A stretch of 53,571 nt of DNA from Glycomyces dulcitolivorans (lineage in GTDB: Bacteria > Actinomycetota > Actinomycetes > Mycobacteriales > Micromonosporaceae), in NCBI RefSeq assembly GCF_003265355.1, contig NZ_QFRW01000091.1, positions 23,612 through 77,182 of the forward strand, read 5' to 3'. The number at the start of each line of letters is the position of its first letter. The stretch's first letter is position 1. The notes below the pieces were generated by a model, which saw only the letters and a list, made by a program, of their open reading frames with translations, ran no database searches and had not been told where the DNA came from. The position numbers and the translations under genes are program-made. Below, piece by piece: positions 41,601 through 49,682 of this stretch.

Positions 41601-43762
41601 CCCTCCGTCCAGTTGCCGTCGAGTTCGATCTCCTTGGCGCGCAGCGCTTCGCGGTGGCGGTCCTCGATGTCGTCGCCGACGGCGATGTAGGTGCCGGTGA
41701 GCGAGTCGGCGGTGCCGGCGGCGAGGCGGAGCAGTTGATGGACCGAGCGGTCGACCGAGTCGAAGCGGCCGTTCGCGTGCTCGCGCCTGACCCAGTCGCC
41801 GAGGCGGTCGCTCCACTCGTTGCCCGAGTGCGGGCTGAGGCGGTGCTCGCGGGTGAGCCCGACGTCGAGGAGGCCCGGGTGGTAGTTGAGGACGGTGACG
41901 CCGTGGCGGCGGGTCTCGGCGGCGAGGTTCTCGCCGAACTTGATCACGGCCGCTTTGGAGACGGAGTAGGCGCTGGCGTTCGGCCAAGTGGCGAGGCCCG
42001 CGTGGCTGACGATGTTGACCACGCGGCCGCGGCGGCGGGCGATCATGTGCGGGAGGACGGCGCGGCAGGCGCGGACGGTGCCGTGGAGGTTGGTCTCCAT
42101 GGCCCGCCACCAGGCGTCGTCGTCGGTCTCCCAGACGGGCCCATGGGGTCCGGCGATGCCGGCGTTGTTGACGAGGAGGTCGACGCCGCCGAATTCGGCG
42201 GCCGCGCGGCGGGCGGCCTCGTCCATCGCACCCGGGTCGGTGACGTCGGCCGGGACGGTGATGGCGGTGCCGCCCTGGTCGCGGATGTCGGCGGCGACCG
42301 CGTCGAGGGCGTCCTTGCGGCGTCCGATGAGGACCAGGCGGGCGCCGCGTTCGGCGAGGGCGAGGGCGTAGACGCGGCCGAGTCCGGTGCCGGCGCCGGT
42401 CAGGACGACCGATCGGCCGTCGATGCGGTGGCGGTCGGTGAGTTCGGTGCGCTGGAGCTTGCCCATGCCGTTGCGCGGCAGTTGTTCCACGGCTTCGATC
42501 AGGCGCAGGCGCTGCTGCGGCGGGACGGCGTCGGCGACGTGGTCGAGGAGGTCGGAGAGCGGGTGCGGTCGGTGGAGGACGACGAAGGCCTTGGGGAGTT
42601 CGCCGTCGAGGGGGTCGGGGACGCCGACGACCGCGGCGTCGGCGACGGCCCGGTGGGCGAGCAGGAGCTGTTCGAGGCGCTGCGGCGCGACCTGGTGTCC
42701 TTTGTACTTGATCATGTCCTTGGTCCTCCCGCTGATCGCGTACCAGCCGTTGTCGATTCGGGCGAGGTCGCCCGAGTGCCACCAGCCGTGTTCGTCGGTC
42801 ACGGGGCTGCCGTCGAGGTGGGCGGCGGCGATCTGGGGGCCGCGCACGAGCAGTTCGCCGTCGGGCGCGAGGCGCACCTCGGTGCCGGGGAGGGGGCGGC
42901 CGACCGTTCCGGGCGGGGCGTCGGGGGCATTGTCGGGGACGAAGAGGGCACAGCCGGCCTCGGTCGAGCCGTAGCCCTGAAGGACCGGGACGCCCCAGCG
43001 GGCGGTGAACGCGCGGGCCTCGGGGGCGGTGAGCGGGGCGCCGCCGCTGACGACGGCGCGCAGGTGCGGCAGCGGCGCCGCGGGGCCGGTGCGTTCGGCG
43101 AGCCGGGCGATCACCGCGGGCACGAGGTAAGCGACCGTGGCCCGGTGCTCGCGGGCCAGTCCCAAAAGGACGTCGAGGTCGAGCGGGGTGGGGACGGTCA
43201 GCAGGGCCGCGCCGGTCATGAGGGCGTGGTTCATGGCCATCTGCATGCCGTAGATGTGGCGCAGGGGCGTGACCGCCAGGACGGTGTCGTCGCTGTTCAG
43301 TTGGTGGACTTCGTGGATCTGTTCGAGGTTGGCCGTGAGGTTGGCGTGGGTGAGGACGACATGCCTGCTGGCGCCGGTCGTGCCGCTGGAGGCGGCCACG
43401 ACCGCGGCCGGGGCCGGGCCCTTGCCCGCACCGGCGCCGGTGCGGGCGAGGCCCTCGTCGGTGATCATCCACTGTGCAGTCGGCTCGGTCGCGGCTCGCG
43501 GGTCCAGCGGTTGGACGACGCCCCCGGCTTGGAGCGTGCCGTGGTAGCCCGCGATGAACGCCGCGGCCTCATCGGCGGCGAGGGCGACGAGGTCACCCGG
43601 TCGCAGTCCCGCCGCGGTGAGCCGGGCCGCGCAGTCCTCGACCGCTTGGGCCAGTTGGGCATAGGTGTGGACGCGGCCGGTGCGGCCCTCGATGAGGGCG
43701 GGCCGGTCGCCCGGGTGCGCGCGGAGGTCGACCAGGTGCGGGAGCGTGCCCGGGCGGGGCAT
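41597..43762 (-). CDS. bifunctional acyl-CoA (4-coumarate:CoA-like) ligase and SDR fusion
   Basis: 721 residues. The first ~445 are an ANL-superfamily adenylate-forming ligase: P-loop SSGTTG (125-130), YGSTEAG (264-270), GDL (331-333) and the C-terminal lysine K435 in NGMGKLQR. The usual PK after the P-loop is ASR, a small deviation. The remaining ~270 are a classical SDR: TGAGTGLG (455-462), NNAG (532-535) and S586/Y599/K603. Ligases of this kind join carboxylic acids to CoA; the fused SDR could reduce or oxidise the resulting thioester-derived carbonyl or a side-chain alcohol. No stop or frameshift separates the halves. It sits between the O-methyltransferase and the acyltransferase. Confidence 0.85.
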   Translation of the reverse strand: MPRPGTLPHLVDLRAHPGDRPALIEGRTGRVHTYAQLAQAVEDCAARLTAAGLRPGDLVALAADEAAAFIAGYHGTLQAGGVVQPLDPRAATEPTAQWMITDEGLARTGAGAGKGPAPAAVVAASSGTTGASRHVVLTHANLTANLEQIHEVHQLNSDDTVLAVTPLRHIYGMQMAMNHALMTGAALLTVPTPLDLDVLLGLAREHRATVAYLVPAVIARLAERTGPAAPLPHLRAVVSGGAPLTAPEARAFTARWGVPVLQGYGSTEAGCALFVPDNAPDAPPGTVGRPLPGTEVRLAPDGELLVRGPQIAAAHLDGSPVTDEHGWWHSGDLARIDNGWYAISGRTKDMIKYKGHQVAPQRLEQLLLAHRAVADAAVVGVPDPLDGELPKAFVVLHRPHPLSDLLDHVADAVPPQQRLRLIEAVEQLPRNGMGKLQRTELTDRHRIDGRSVVLTGAGTGLGRVYALALAERGARLVLIGRRKDALDAVAADIRDQGGTAITVPADVTDPGAMDEAARRAAAEFGGVDLLVNNAGIAGPHGPVWETDDDAWWRAMETNLHGTVRACRAVLPHMIARRRGRVVNIVSHAGLATWPNASAYSVSKAAVIKFGENLAAETRRHGVTVLNYHPGLLDVGLTREHRLSPHSGNEWSDRLGDWVRREHANGRFDSVDRSVHQLLRLAAGTADSLTGTYIAVGDDIEDRHREALRAKEIELDGNWTEG

Positions 43763-43763
43763 C

Positions 43764-44432
43764 TCAGGCGCGCTTCCGGGCGATGGTCAAGCCGTCGGCG
43801 ATCGGCAGGAGGACCGAGGCGACCCGGTCGTCGGCGCGGACGCGGTCGTTGAACTCGCGGATCGCGGCGGCGTTCCCGGTCGCGTCGGGTTCGGCGGCCT
43901 CGCCGGCGTAGAGCACGTTGTCGGCCAGCAGCAGGCCGCCGGGGCGCACGCGCGGCACGAGCTGCTCCCAGTAGTCGAGGTAGCCGGTCTTGTCGGCGTC
44001 GAGGAACACCAGGTCGATGTCGGCGTCCCGGGGCAGGGCCCGGAGGGTCTGCGCGGCGGGGCCGATGCGCAGGTCGATCCGGTCGGCGACCCCGGCCGCT
44101 TCCCATGCGTCCCTGGCGATCCCGGTCCACTCCTCGGAGACGTCGCAGGTGATGACGGTGCCGCCCTCGTCCATGCCGAGGGCGAGACTGAGGGCCGAGT
44201 AGCCGGTGAACGTGCCGACCTCGACGACGCGGCGGGCGCCGGTGATCTGGGCGAGGAGCGTGAGGAACACGCCCTGCTCGTGGGGGATGCGCATCTCGGC
44301 GGGGCCGCCGAGCGCGGCGGTGCGCTCGATGATGGCGCGCTGGGCGGCGGTCGGGGGCTCGGCCTGGTCGAGCAGGTAGCCGTAGATCTGCGGGGTCAGG
44401 ATGATGCTCTTGAACTCGGCGATGGCGTCCAT
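43764..44432 (-). CDS. caffeoyl-CoA-type O-methyltransferase
   Basis: 222 residues, the size of class I cation-dependent catechol O-methyltransferases (CCoAOMT, SafC, SfmM types). SAM-binding motif I is VVEVGTFTGYSALSLALG; the metal-binding region is VFLDADKTGYLDYW. These methylate one hydroxyl of a catechol such as caffeate, caffeoyl-CoA or DOPA using Mg2+. GAGGAG is eight bases before the ATG. Its stop is one base before the next gene's ATG, so it is tightly coupled within the operon. Confidence 0.88.
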   Translation of the reverse strand: MDAIAEFKSIILTPQIYGYLLDQAEPPTAAQRAIIERTAALGGPAEMRIPHEQGVFLTLLAQITGARRVVEVGTFTGYSALSLALGMDEGGTVITCDVSEEWTGIARDAWEAAGVADRIDLRIGPAAQTLRALPRDADIDLVFLDADKTGYLDYWEQLVPRVRPGGLLLADNVLYAGEAAEPDATGNAAAIREFNDRVRADDRVASVLLPIADGLTIARKRA

Positions 44433-44443
44433 GATGGAACTCC

Positions 44444-45292
44444 TCAGGTGGTCGGTCGCAGCGGTCGCAGGTAGTCGTTGAACAGGTCGGGAACGCGCTC
44501 CAGCAGGGGCGCAAGGTCATCGGAGCGATCTGGCGGCGGCTCGGGCATGCCGTGCGCCGACAGGTCGGCGGCGATCTGGGCGAGGCGGCGCGTCAGCTGG
44601 GCGTTCAGCGCCCCGTCGCAGACCGCGGCGCGGCGGACGGTGAAGAACTCGTCGTGGAGGTCGAGCTCGGCCGCGCTCGCCGCCGTGCCGGGACGGCGTC
44701 CGGCCTTCTGGAGGAGCGAGCCGCCGCCGGGGACGAGGCGCGAGGCGACGGCCATGTGGGCGTCGCGGTTCGCGCGGGCGGCGCGGGCCAGGCGCTCGGT
44801 GCGCTGCTCGGGTTGGCAGTCGAGGATCGAGCGCAGGAGCCGCGGGAGTCCGATGTGGTCCCGGGCCCATTCGCCGCTGAAGGCCGGGTGGTGCCCGGCC
44901 ATGTCGCGGCGGACCGTCGCCTCGTACTCCTCGCGGGTGCATCCGCCGCTGTAGAGGAACAGCACCGCCCCGACCTCGTACCCCGTTGCAGCCCAGTCGA
45001 TGTCCTCCTGCGGGGAGGCGGCGGCGAGCGCCTCCAGACTGTCGCGCAGGTGCCGCCAGACGCAGAACATGGCCTGGTGCCCCACGGTCCACCGGTAGCG
45101 GGCGCGCTCGTGCGGATCGGCCGGCGAGCGCAGGACTTCGGCCTCGCGGCCGCCGAGCAGCGCGTGCTCGGCGGCGACGGGCTGGTCGCAGCCGCGGCAG
45201 TCGGCGACGGGCTCGCCGGGCTCGGGCAGGACCAGCGACTCGATCGCCGCATCGGGGCGCGCCGGTGCGATCGAGCGGCATCCGGCCGTCAT
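44444..45292 (-). CDS. putative heme-dependent tyrosine 3-hydroxylase-like protein
   Basis: 282 residues. ATGA overlaps the ammonia-lyase stop. The block RYRWTVGHQAMFCVWRHLRD, then LYSGGCTREEY and HHPAFSGEWARDHIG, resembles what I recall of actinomycete 'L-tyrosine 3-hydroxylase' proteins related to LmbB2, Orf13 and SfmD of lincomycin, anthramycin and saframycin pathways. His in VGHQAMF would be a candidate heme ligand. There is no non-heme iron facial triad, FAD motif or P450 Cys loop. The context (ammonia-lyase upstream, catechol methyltransferase downstream) fits conversion of tyrosine to DOPA. The call rests on remembered similarity and context and could be wrong. Confidence 0.5.
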   Translation of the reverse strand: MTAGCRSIAPARPDAAIESLVLPEPGEPVADCRGCDQPVAAEHALLGGREAEVLRSPADPHERARYRWTVGHQAMFCVWRHLRDSLEALAAASPQEDIDWAATGYEVGAVLFLYSGGCTREEYEATVRRDMAGHHPAFSGEWARDHIGLPRLLRSILDCQPEQRTERLARAARANRDAHMAVASRLVPGGGSLLQKAGRRPGTAASAAELDLHDEFFTVRRAAVCDGALNAQLTRRLAQIAADLSAHGMPEPPPDRSDDLAPLLERVPDLFNDYLRPLRPTT

Positions 45293-46794
45293 GAGCCGGC
45301 CGCGGCGTCGAGGACGTCGGCGGCCGCGCGGACGTCGGCGTCCAGCGGGCGGTCGACGTCGACGGGGTCGACGACCGCGCAGAGCCGGTCCACCAGGTCG
45401 GTGACCCCGGGCCCGGTCGGGCGCTCGCCGAGGTGGACCGCCTGGCGCAGTGCGACGCCGAGCGCGCCGTGGAGCAGGCGCAGCGACCGGGCGTGGTCGA
45501 GGGCGTTGAACGCCGCCTGGGTGCCGAACGGGATGACGTCCTGGTTGTGCCAGTTGGTGGGCAGGCTCTGGACCGAGGCCGGGTGCGCGGTCCGGCGCAT
45601 GTCGGCGACCATCGCGGTCGCGACGACCTGGACGCCCTGGAGCGCGTGCTGGCGCCCCGGGTCGGGCGAGAGCATCGGCGGCAGGCCGCCGTTGCGCCGC
45701 GGGTCGATGAGCAGGTCGAGCTGCCGCTCGGCGAGGTTGCCCAGCTGCGTGCCGACCATCGTCATCAGGTCGGCGGCGAACGCGGCGGGCTGCCCGAAGA
45801 AGTTGCCGCCGTGGGCGACCGCCTCCTGCTCGGGGAAGACCAGCGGGTTGTCGCTGACCCCGCCGAGGTCGGCGCGGACCACCTCGTCGGCGTAGCCCAT
45901 GGCCGAGACGGCCGCGCCGATCAGCTGCGGGGTGCAGCGGATGCTGTAGGGCTCCTGGAGCGGCCGGTCGGGCCGCGGGTCGCTGCCGGCGAGGAGGCCG
46001 CGCAGGTCGCGGCCGACGTCGGCGGTGGTGCCGTGCCCGAACGCGGTCAGCAGTTCGGGGTCGAGGAACGCGGGCGTGCAGCCGAGGACGTCGGCCAGCG
46101 CGGCGGTCAGGAGCACCGCGGCCTTCGCCGAGCGGTGCAGCGACAGCAGGGCGAGTCCGGCTGCGGCCGTGGTGAGGGAGGTGCCGTTGACCATCGCGAG
46201 GGCGTCGCGGCCCTGGAAGACGAGCGGGCGGAGTCCGGCCCGCTCCAGCGCCCGCCCGGCGGGCATGCGCTGGCCGGCGAGGTAGGCGTGGCCCTGGCCT
46301 TCGAGGGCGCGGGCGAGGTAGGCGAGCGGGACGAGGTCGCCGCTGGCGCCGAGGGAGCCGAGGCGCGGCACGGCGGGCGCGAGGTCGGTGGCGAGGGCGG
46401 CGGTGAGCGCTTCGATGACGCGCATGGAGGCGCCCGAGCGGCCGGCGGCGAGCGACCAGAGGCGCACCAGCATGGCGGCGCGGACCAGGTCGGGTTCGAG
46501 GTCGGGGCCTTGGCCGGCGATGAGGTGGTCGAGGACGTTGCGGCACTGGTCGGCGGCATCGGACCGTCCTGAGTAGACGACGAGGGGGCCGAACCCGGTG
46601 GTGGCGCCGTAGACGGGCCGCCCGTCGAGCAGGCATTCCTCGAAGAAGCGGTGCCCGCGGCGGATGCGCTCCTCGTCGGCGACCTCCACGCGCAGGGGCG
46701 ATGCCGCCCATTCCAGGGCGCGGGGTTCGAGGGCGGTGCCGTCGGTGTGCAGCAGTCGTGCGGCATTGCGTTCGATCGCGCTGGTCGAGGTCAC
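45289..46794 (-). CDS. MIO-type aromatic amino-acid ammonia-lyase, tyrosine-type signature
   Basis: 501 residues, like the HAL/TAL/PAL family. The MIO cofactor tripeptide is A150-S151-G152 in GSLGASGDLVPLAYLA. The catalytic Tyr is Y62 in YGATTGFGP, and NGTSLTTA, QEPYSIRCTPQ and DNPLVF are all present. The selectivity pair is H90-L91 in NVLDHLIAGQ, aligning with His-Leu of the Rhodobacter tyrosine ammonia-lyase rather than Ser-His of histidases or Phe-Leu of PAL. So it probably forms p-coumarate from tyrosine or caffeate from DOPA; an aminomutase cannot be excluded. It is the first gene of the operon; GTG start with GGGAG nine bases upstream. Confidence 0.87.
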   Translation of the reverse strand: MTSTSAIERNAARLLHTDGTALEPRALEWAASPLRVEVADEERIRRGHRFFEECLLDGRPVYGATTGFGPLVVYSGRSDAADQCRNVLDHLIAGQGPDLEPDLVRAAMLVRLWSLAAGRSGASMRVIEALTAALATDLAPAVPRLGSLGASGDLVPLAYLARALEGQGHAYLAGQRMPAGRALERAGLRPLVFQGRDALAMVNGTSLTTAAAGLALLSLHRSAKAAVLLTAALADVLGCTPAFLDPELLTAFGHGTTADVGRDLRGLLAGSDPRPDRPLQEPYSIRCTPQLIGAAVSAMGYADEVVRADLGGVSDNPLVFPEQEAVAHGGNFFGQPAAFAADLMTMVGTQLGNLAERQLDLLIDPRRNGGLPPMLSPDPGRQHALQGVQVVATAMVADMRRTAHPASVQSLPTNWHNQDVIPFGTQAAFNALDHARSLRLLHGALGVALRQAVHLGERPTGPGVTDLVDRLCAVVDPVDVDRPLDADVRAAADVLDAAAGS

Positions 46795-46830
46795 GCGGCA
46801 TCACTCCCGGAATCGATGCGATCACTTTTG

Positions 46831-46846
46831 GTAGTCATCTAACTAC
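46831..46846. promoter_or_regulatory. dyads in the shared operon/kinase promoter region
   Basis: gtagt-N6-actac at 46831-46846 overlaps a second dyad (ctac-N5-gtag, 46842-46854, read on either strand). They lie in the AT-rich patch about 40-60 bp upstream of the ammonia-lyase start, where a MarR- or TetR-type protein could bind. No such gene is next to the operon. Confidence 0.45.
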
Positions 46847-46976
46847 ATAACGTAGCGATCTGGTGTGCGGTTTCCGCGAGGACGGATCTGTGACAGGACG
46901 TGGTGGAGTGGTCCGGACGTGGCACGGCCCGGAGCGTCCGGACGTGCCGGAACCGGATTGCCCGCTCGGAGATGCC

Positions 46977-48572
46977 ATGCAGCGCTTGTCACCCAACGAT
47001 CCCGACCGCATCGGGCCCTACCGCGTCTTCGCCGAGCTCGGGCGGGGTGCGATGGGGAGGGTGCTGCTCGGGGCCGGCCACGACGGGCGGCTGGTCGCCG
47101 TGAAGGTGATCCGCGAATGGCTGAGGGAGGACGAGGAGTTCCTCGCCCGCTTCCGCGAGGAGGTGCGCAAGTCGCGGCAGGTCTCGGGGCTCTACACCGC
47201 GGCGGTGGTCCAGGCCAAGCCCGACGATCCGGTCCCGTGGCTCGCCTCGGAGTTCCTGCGCGGGCCCACATTGGACGAGGCGGTCAAGGGCGCCGGTCCG
47301 CTGCCGGAGGCGGCGGTGATCCGGCTGGCGGCCGGGCTGGCCTCGGCGCTGGAGGCGATCCACGCGGCCGGGGTGATCCACCGGGACCTCAAGCCGGGCA
47401 ACGTGATCCTGGAGGGAAGCGGCCCGCGGGTCATCGACTTCGGGATCGCCCGCGCCGCCGAGGGCTCCGACCTGACGCGCACCGGCGCGCTCATCGGCAC
47501 GCCGGGGTTCATGTCGCCCGAGCAGACGCAGTCGGAGCCGCTGACGGCCGCATCCGACGTCTTCTCGCTCGGTTCGGTGCTCGTGATGGCCTGCACCGGA
47601 ACGGGTCCGTTCACTGGCGCGTCCACATTGGCCACGATGAACAACGTCGTGCGGGCGGATCCGAACCTCGACGGTGTGCCCGTGCGGGTCCGCGCCCTCG
47701 TGGAGCGGTGCCTGGCCGCCGACCCCGGCGACCGGCCGACACCGGCGGAGCTGCTTCAGCTCATCGGACCGGTGACCCCGTCCTCCCGGCCCTGGCCCGA
47801 CGCGGTAACGGCGCTGGCGGAGGAACAGGAGTCCGCGATCGCGCGGCTCCTCGACGACACCGGGGAGGGCGCCACGCGGATCGACAACGGCCCCACGCTG
47901 GTCACGGACCCGAACCGGCGCACCTGGGTCGTGGACGAGCCCCCGCAGCCGGAGCCCGTCGCTCCCCCGGTCCCGCCCCGGCCGCCGATCGACGATCGGC
48001 CGAAGCCGCCGAAGCCTCCGACGGACCCGTCGACGCCGGCGAGGGTCGGAGTCGGAGCGGCGGTCGTGCTCGTCGTCGCCGTCATCTCGACCGTCGCGTG
48101 GGCCGCCGACCGGGCGAACAACGACGATGACGACGAGGGTCAGTCGCCGGAGCATGCGACCTATGTGGAGGAATGCCGGGACTACGGGTACTCCGAGGCC
48201 GAATGCGAGGAGTCCTGGCCGAACGACCCGTCGCTCACCTGGACCGGGCAGCTCTACACCGACGAGCCGACTCCGACCTATGAGACCTACGAAACGTACG
48301 AGACGGAGGAGACGACCTCGTCCGACGTGTCGGGCCAGCGCGACGTCTACGTCCAGGAGTGCCAGTACGACGGCTACAGCGCGGCCGAGTGCGACGCGTC
48401 CTGGTTCGCCGACTCCTCCTACACCTGGACCGGGGTGCTCTACGGCGACGACGAGCCGACCGACAAGGACGTCTACGTCCAGGAGTGCGTGAACGACGGC
48501 TACGCCCAGAGCGACTGCGAATCGTCCTGGTACGCCGACCCCTCCTACACGTGGACCGGGGAGCTCTTCTAG
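46977..48572 (+). CDS. receptor Ser/Thr protein kinase with three extracellular Cys/Trp repeats
   Basis: 531 residues from the ATG at 46977, which has GGAG six bases upstream; the frame from GTG 46863 adds an unlikely Gly/Arg-rich leader. Kinase domain ~10-265: GRGAMGRV, K43, HRDLKPGN (135-142) and DFG (154-156). Then a Pro-rich linker (~320-355), one membrane helix (358-377), an acidic DDDD segment, and three 32-residue repeats at 396-427, 458-489 and 500-531. Each has the pattern YVxEC, GYxxxxC, SW, then TWTGxL. PASTA domains are absent. It is divergent from the phenylpropanoid operon and may sense its product or a wall signal; that is inference only. Confidence 0.9.
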   Translation: MQRLSPNDPDRIGPYRVFAELGRGAMGRVLLGAGHDGRLVAVKVIREWLREDEEFLARFREEVRKSRQVSGLYTAAVVQAKPDDPVPWLASEFLRGPTLDEAVKGAGPLPEAAVIRLAAGLASALEAIHAAGVIHRDLKPGNVILEGSGPRVIDFGIARAAEGSDLTRTGALIGTPGFMSPEQTQSEPLTAASDVFSLGSVLVMACTGTGPFTGASTLATMNNVVRADPNLDGVPVRVRALVERCLAADPGDRPTPAELLQLIGPVTPSSRPWPDAVTALAEEQESAIARLLDDTGEGATRIDNGPTLVTDPNRRTWVVDEPPQPEPVAPPVPPRPPIDDRPKPPKPPTDPSTPARVGVGAAVVLVVAVISTVAWAADRANNDDDDEGQSPEHATYVEECRDYGYSEAECEESWPNDPSLTWTGQLYTDEPTPTYETYETYETEETTSSDVSGQRDVYVQECQYDGYSAAECDASWFADSSYTWTGVLYGDDEPTDKDVYVQECVNDGYAQSDCESSWYADPSYTWTGELF

Positions 48573-48599
48573 CCTCCGAACCATGCCTCGCTTTCACGT

Positions 48600-48707
48600 C
48601 ACCGCAACGACTTCCGCACCGGCTGGACCGTGACCGGCGAGCGCCTCACCGAGCCGGCGCCGGAGCGGCGCATGGCCGACGACCTCGCCGGGCGTCCCGA
48701 GGCGTGA
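48600..48707 (+). pseudogene. coding-like C-terminal fragment of an unknown gene
   Basis: A frame ending with TGA at 48705 reads RNDFRTGWTVTGERLTEPAP then ERRMADDLAGRPEA, with G or C at nearly every third codon position. No start codon with a ribosome site precedes it, and the same frame is closed by the kinase stop. The family is not recognised. It is probably the tail of a lost gene. Confidence 0.4.
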
Positions 48708-48799
48708 GGAATCGGGGCCGGGTGCGCGGTCCGCGAGCGGGTGCCGCGGGACTCTGGTACTGCTAAGTGGTCATGGACGCAGAGGGAAGGGGTTCGGGC

Positions 48800-49648
48800 G
48801 TGGGAGCCATCGCCGTCACCGGTGCCACCGGTCAACTGGGGTCGCGCGTGGCCCGGATGCTCGCCGATCGCGGCGCGGCGCAGCGGCTGATCGTGCGGGA
48901 CGCCTCGCGCGCGCCGGAGCTGAGCGGCGCGGAGGTCGCGGTCGCCTCGTTCGAGGACGAGGCCGCACTGCGCACCGCGCTGTCTGGAGTGGACACGCTG
49001 TTCCTGGTGTCGGCGCACGAGAGCCGCGACCGGATGCCCGAGCACCGCAGCGCGGTGCGCGCGGCGGTGGCGGCCGGGGTCGAGCGGGTCGTCTACACCT
49101 CGTTCATGGGCGCCTCGCCGCTGGCGACGTTCACCTTCGCCCGCGAGCACTCCCAGACCGAACAACTGATCATCGAGTCCGGGCTGCGCCTGACCGCGCT
49201 GCGCAACGCGCTGTACGCCGACATGCTGCCGCTCTTCGTCCAGGACGGGGTGATCCGCGGACCGGCCGGGCAGGGCCGGGTCGCCTGGGTCGCGCGCCGG
49301 GACGTGGCCCGCCTCGCCGTGGAGACGCTGCTCGACGCGGCCCACGCCGACCGGATCTACGACGTGTCCGGTCCCGTGCCGCTGACCATGGACGAGTCCG
49401 CGCGCATCCTCGGCGAGGTCACCGGCCGCGAGATCCGGTACGCCCCCGAGACCGACGAGGAGGCCCGCGCCTCGCGCGCGGGCGCCGAGGAGTGGCAGAT
49501 CGACGGATGGGCCGGGTCGTACAAGGCCGTCGCCACCGGCGAGACCTCCGTGACCAGCCACACCATAGAGCACGTAACCGGCACGCGCCCTTGGACGCTC
49601 GAAGAGTTCCTGCGCGCCGAGCCCGGCTCCTGGGCGCACCTGGCCTGA
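48800..49648 (+). CDS. NmrA-like NAD(P)-binding protein
   Basis: 282 residues from GTG 48800, with AAGGGG seven bases upstream and the Rossmann motif following at once (GAIAVTGATGQLGSRVARML). An ATG at 48773 would add nine residues that carry the ribosome site itself. Residues such as TLFLVSAHESRDRMPEHRSA and VVYTSFMGASP match atypical SDRs of the NmrA/HSCARG/quinone-reductase-like (QOR2) group, which bind NADPH and reduce quinones or sense redox state. Unlike the fragment at 8991 this one is complete. Confidence 0.87.
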   Translation: MGAIAVTGATGQLGSRVARMLADRGAAQRLIVRDASRAPELSGAEVAVASFEDEAALRTALSGVDTLFLVSAHESRDRMPEHRSAVRAAVAAGVERVVYTSFMGASPLATFTFAREHSQTEQLIIESGLRLTALRNALYADMLPLFVQDGVIRGPAGQGRVAWVARRDVARLAVETLLDAAHADRIYDVSGPVPLTMDESARILGEVTGREIRYAPETDEEARASRAGAEEWQIDGWAGSYKAVATGETSVTSHTIEHVTGTRPWTLEEFLRAEPGSWAHLA

Positions 49649-49666
49649 GGGGCGCCCGGGTCGGCC

Positions 49667-49682
49667 TATCATTGCGCGCATG
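49667..49682 (+). promoter_or_regulatory. -10 element next to a start codon (probable leaderless mRNA)
   Basis: TATCAT at 49667-49672 is followed seven bases later by the ATG at 49680. There is no ribosome site. Transcription would start at or near the A of the ATG. Confidence 0.5.

Noticed and set aside
41054-43852. 932-codon plus-strand frame opposite the operon
   Set aside because: It runs antisense through two enzymes with full catalytic motifs and has no recognisable domain. It is a shadow frame.
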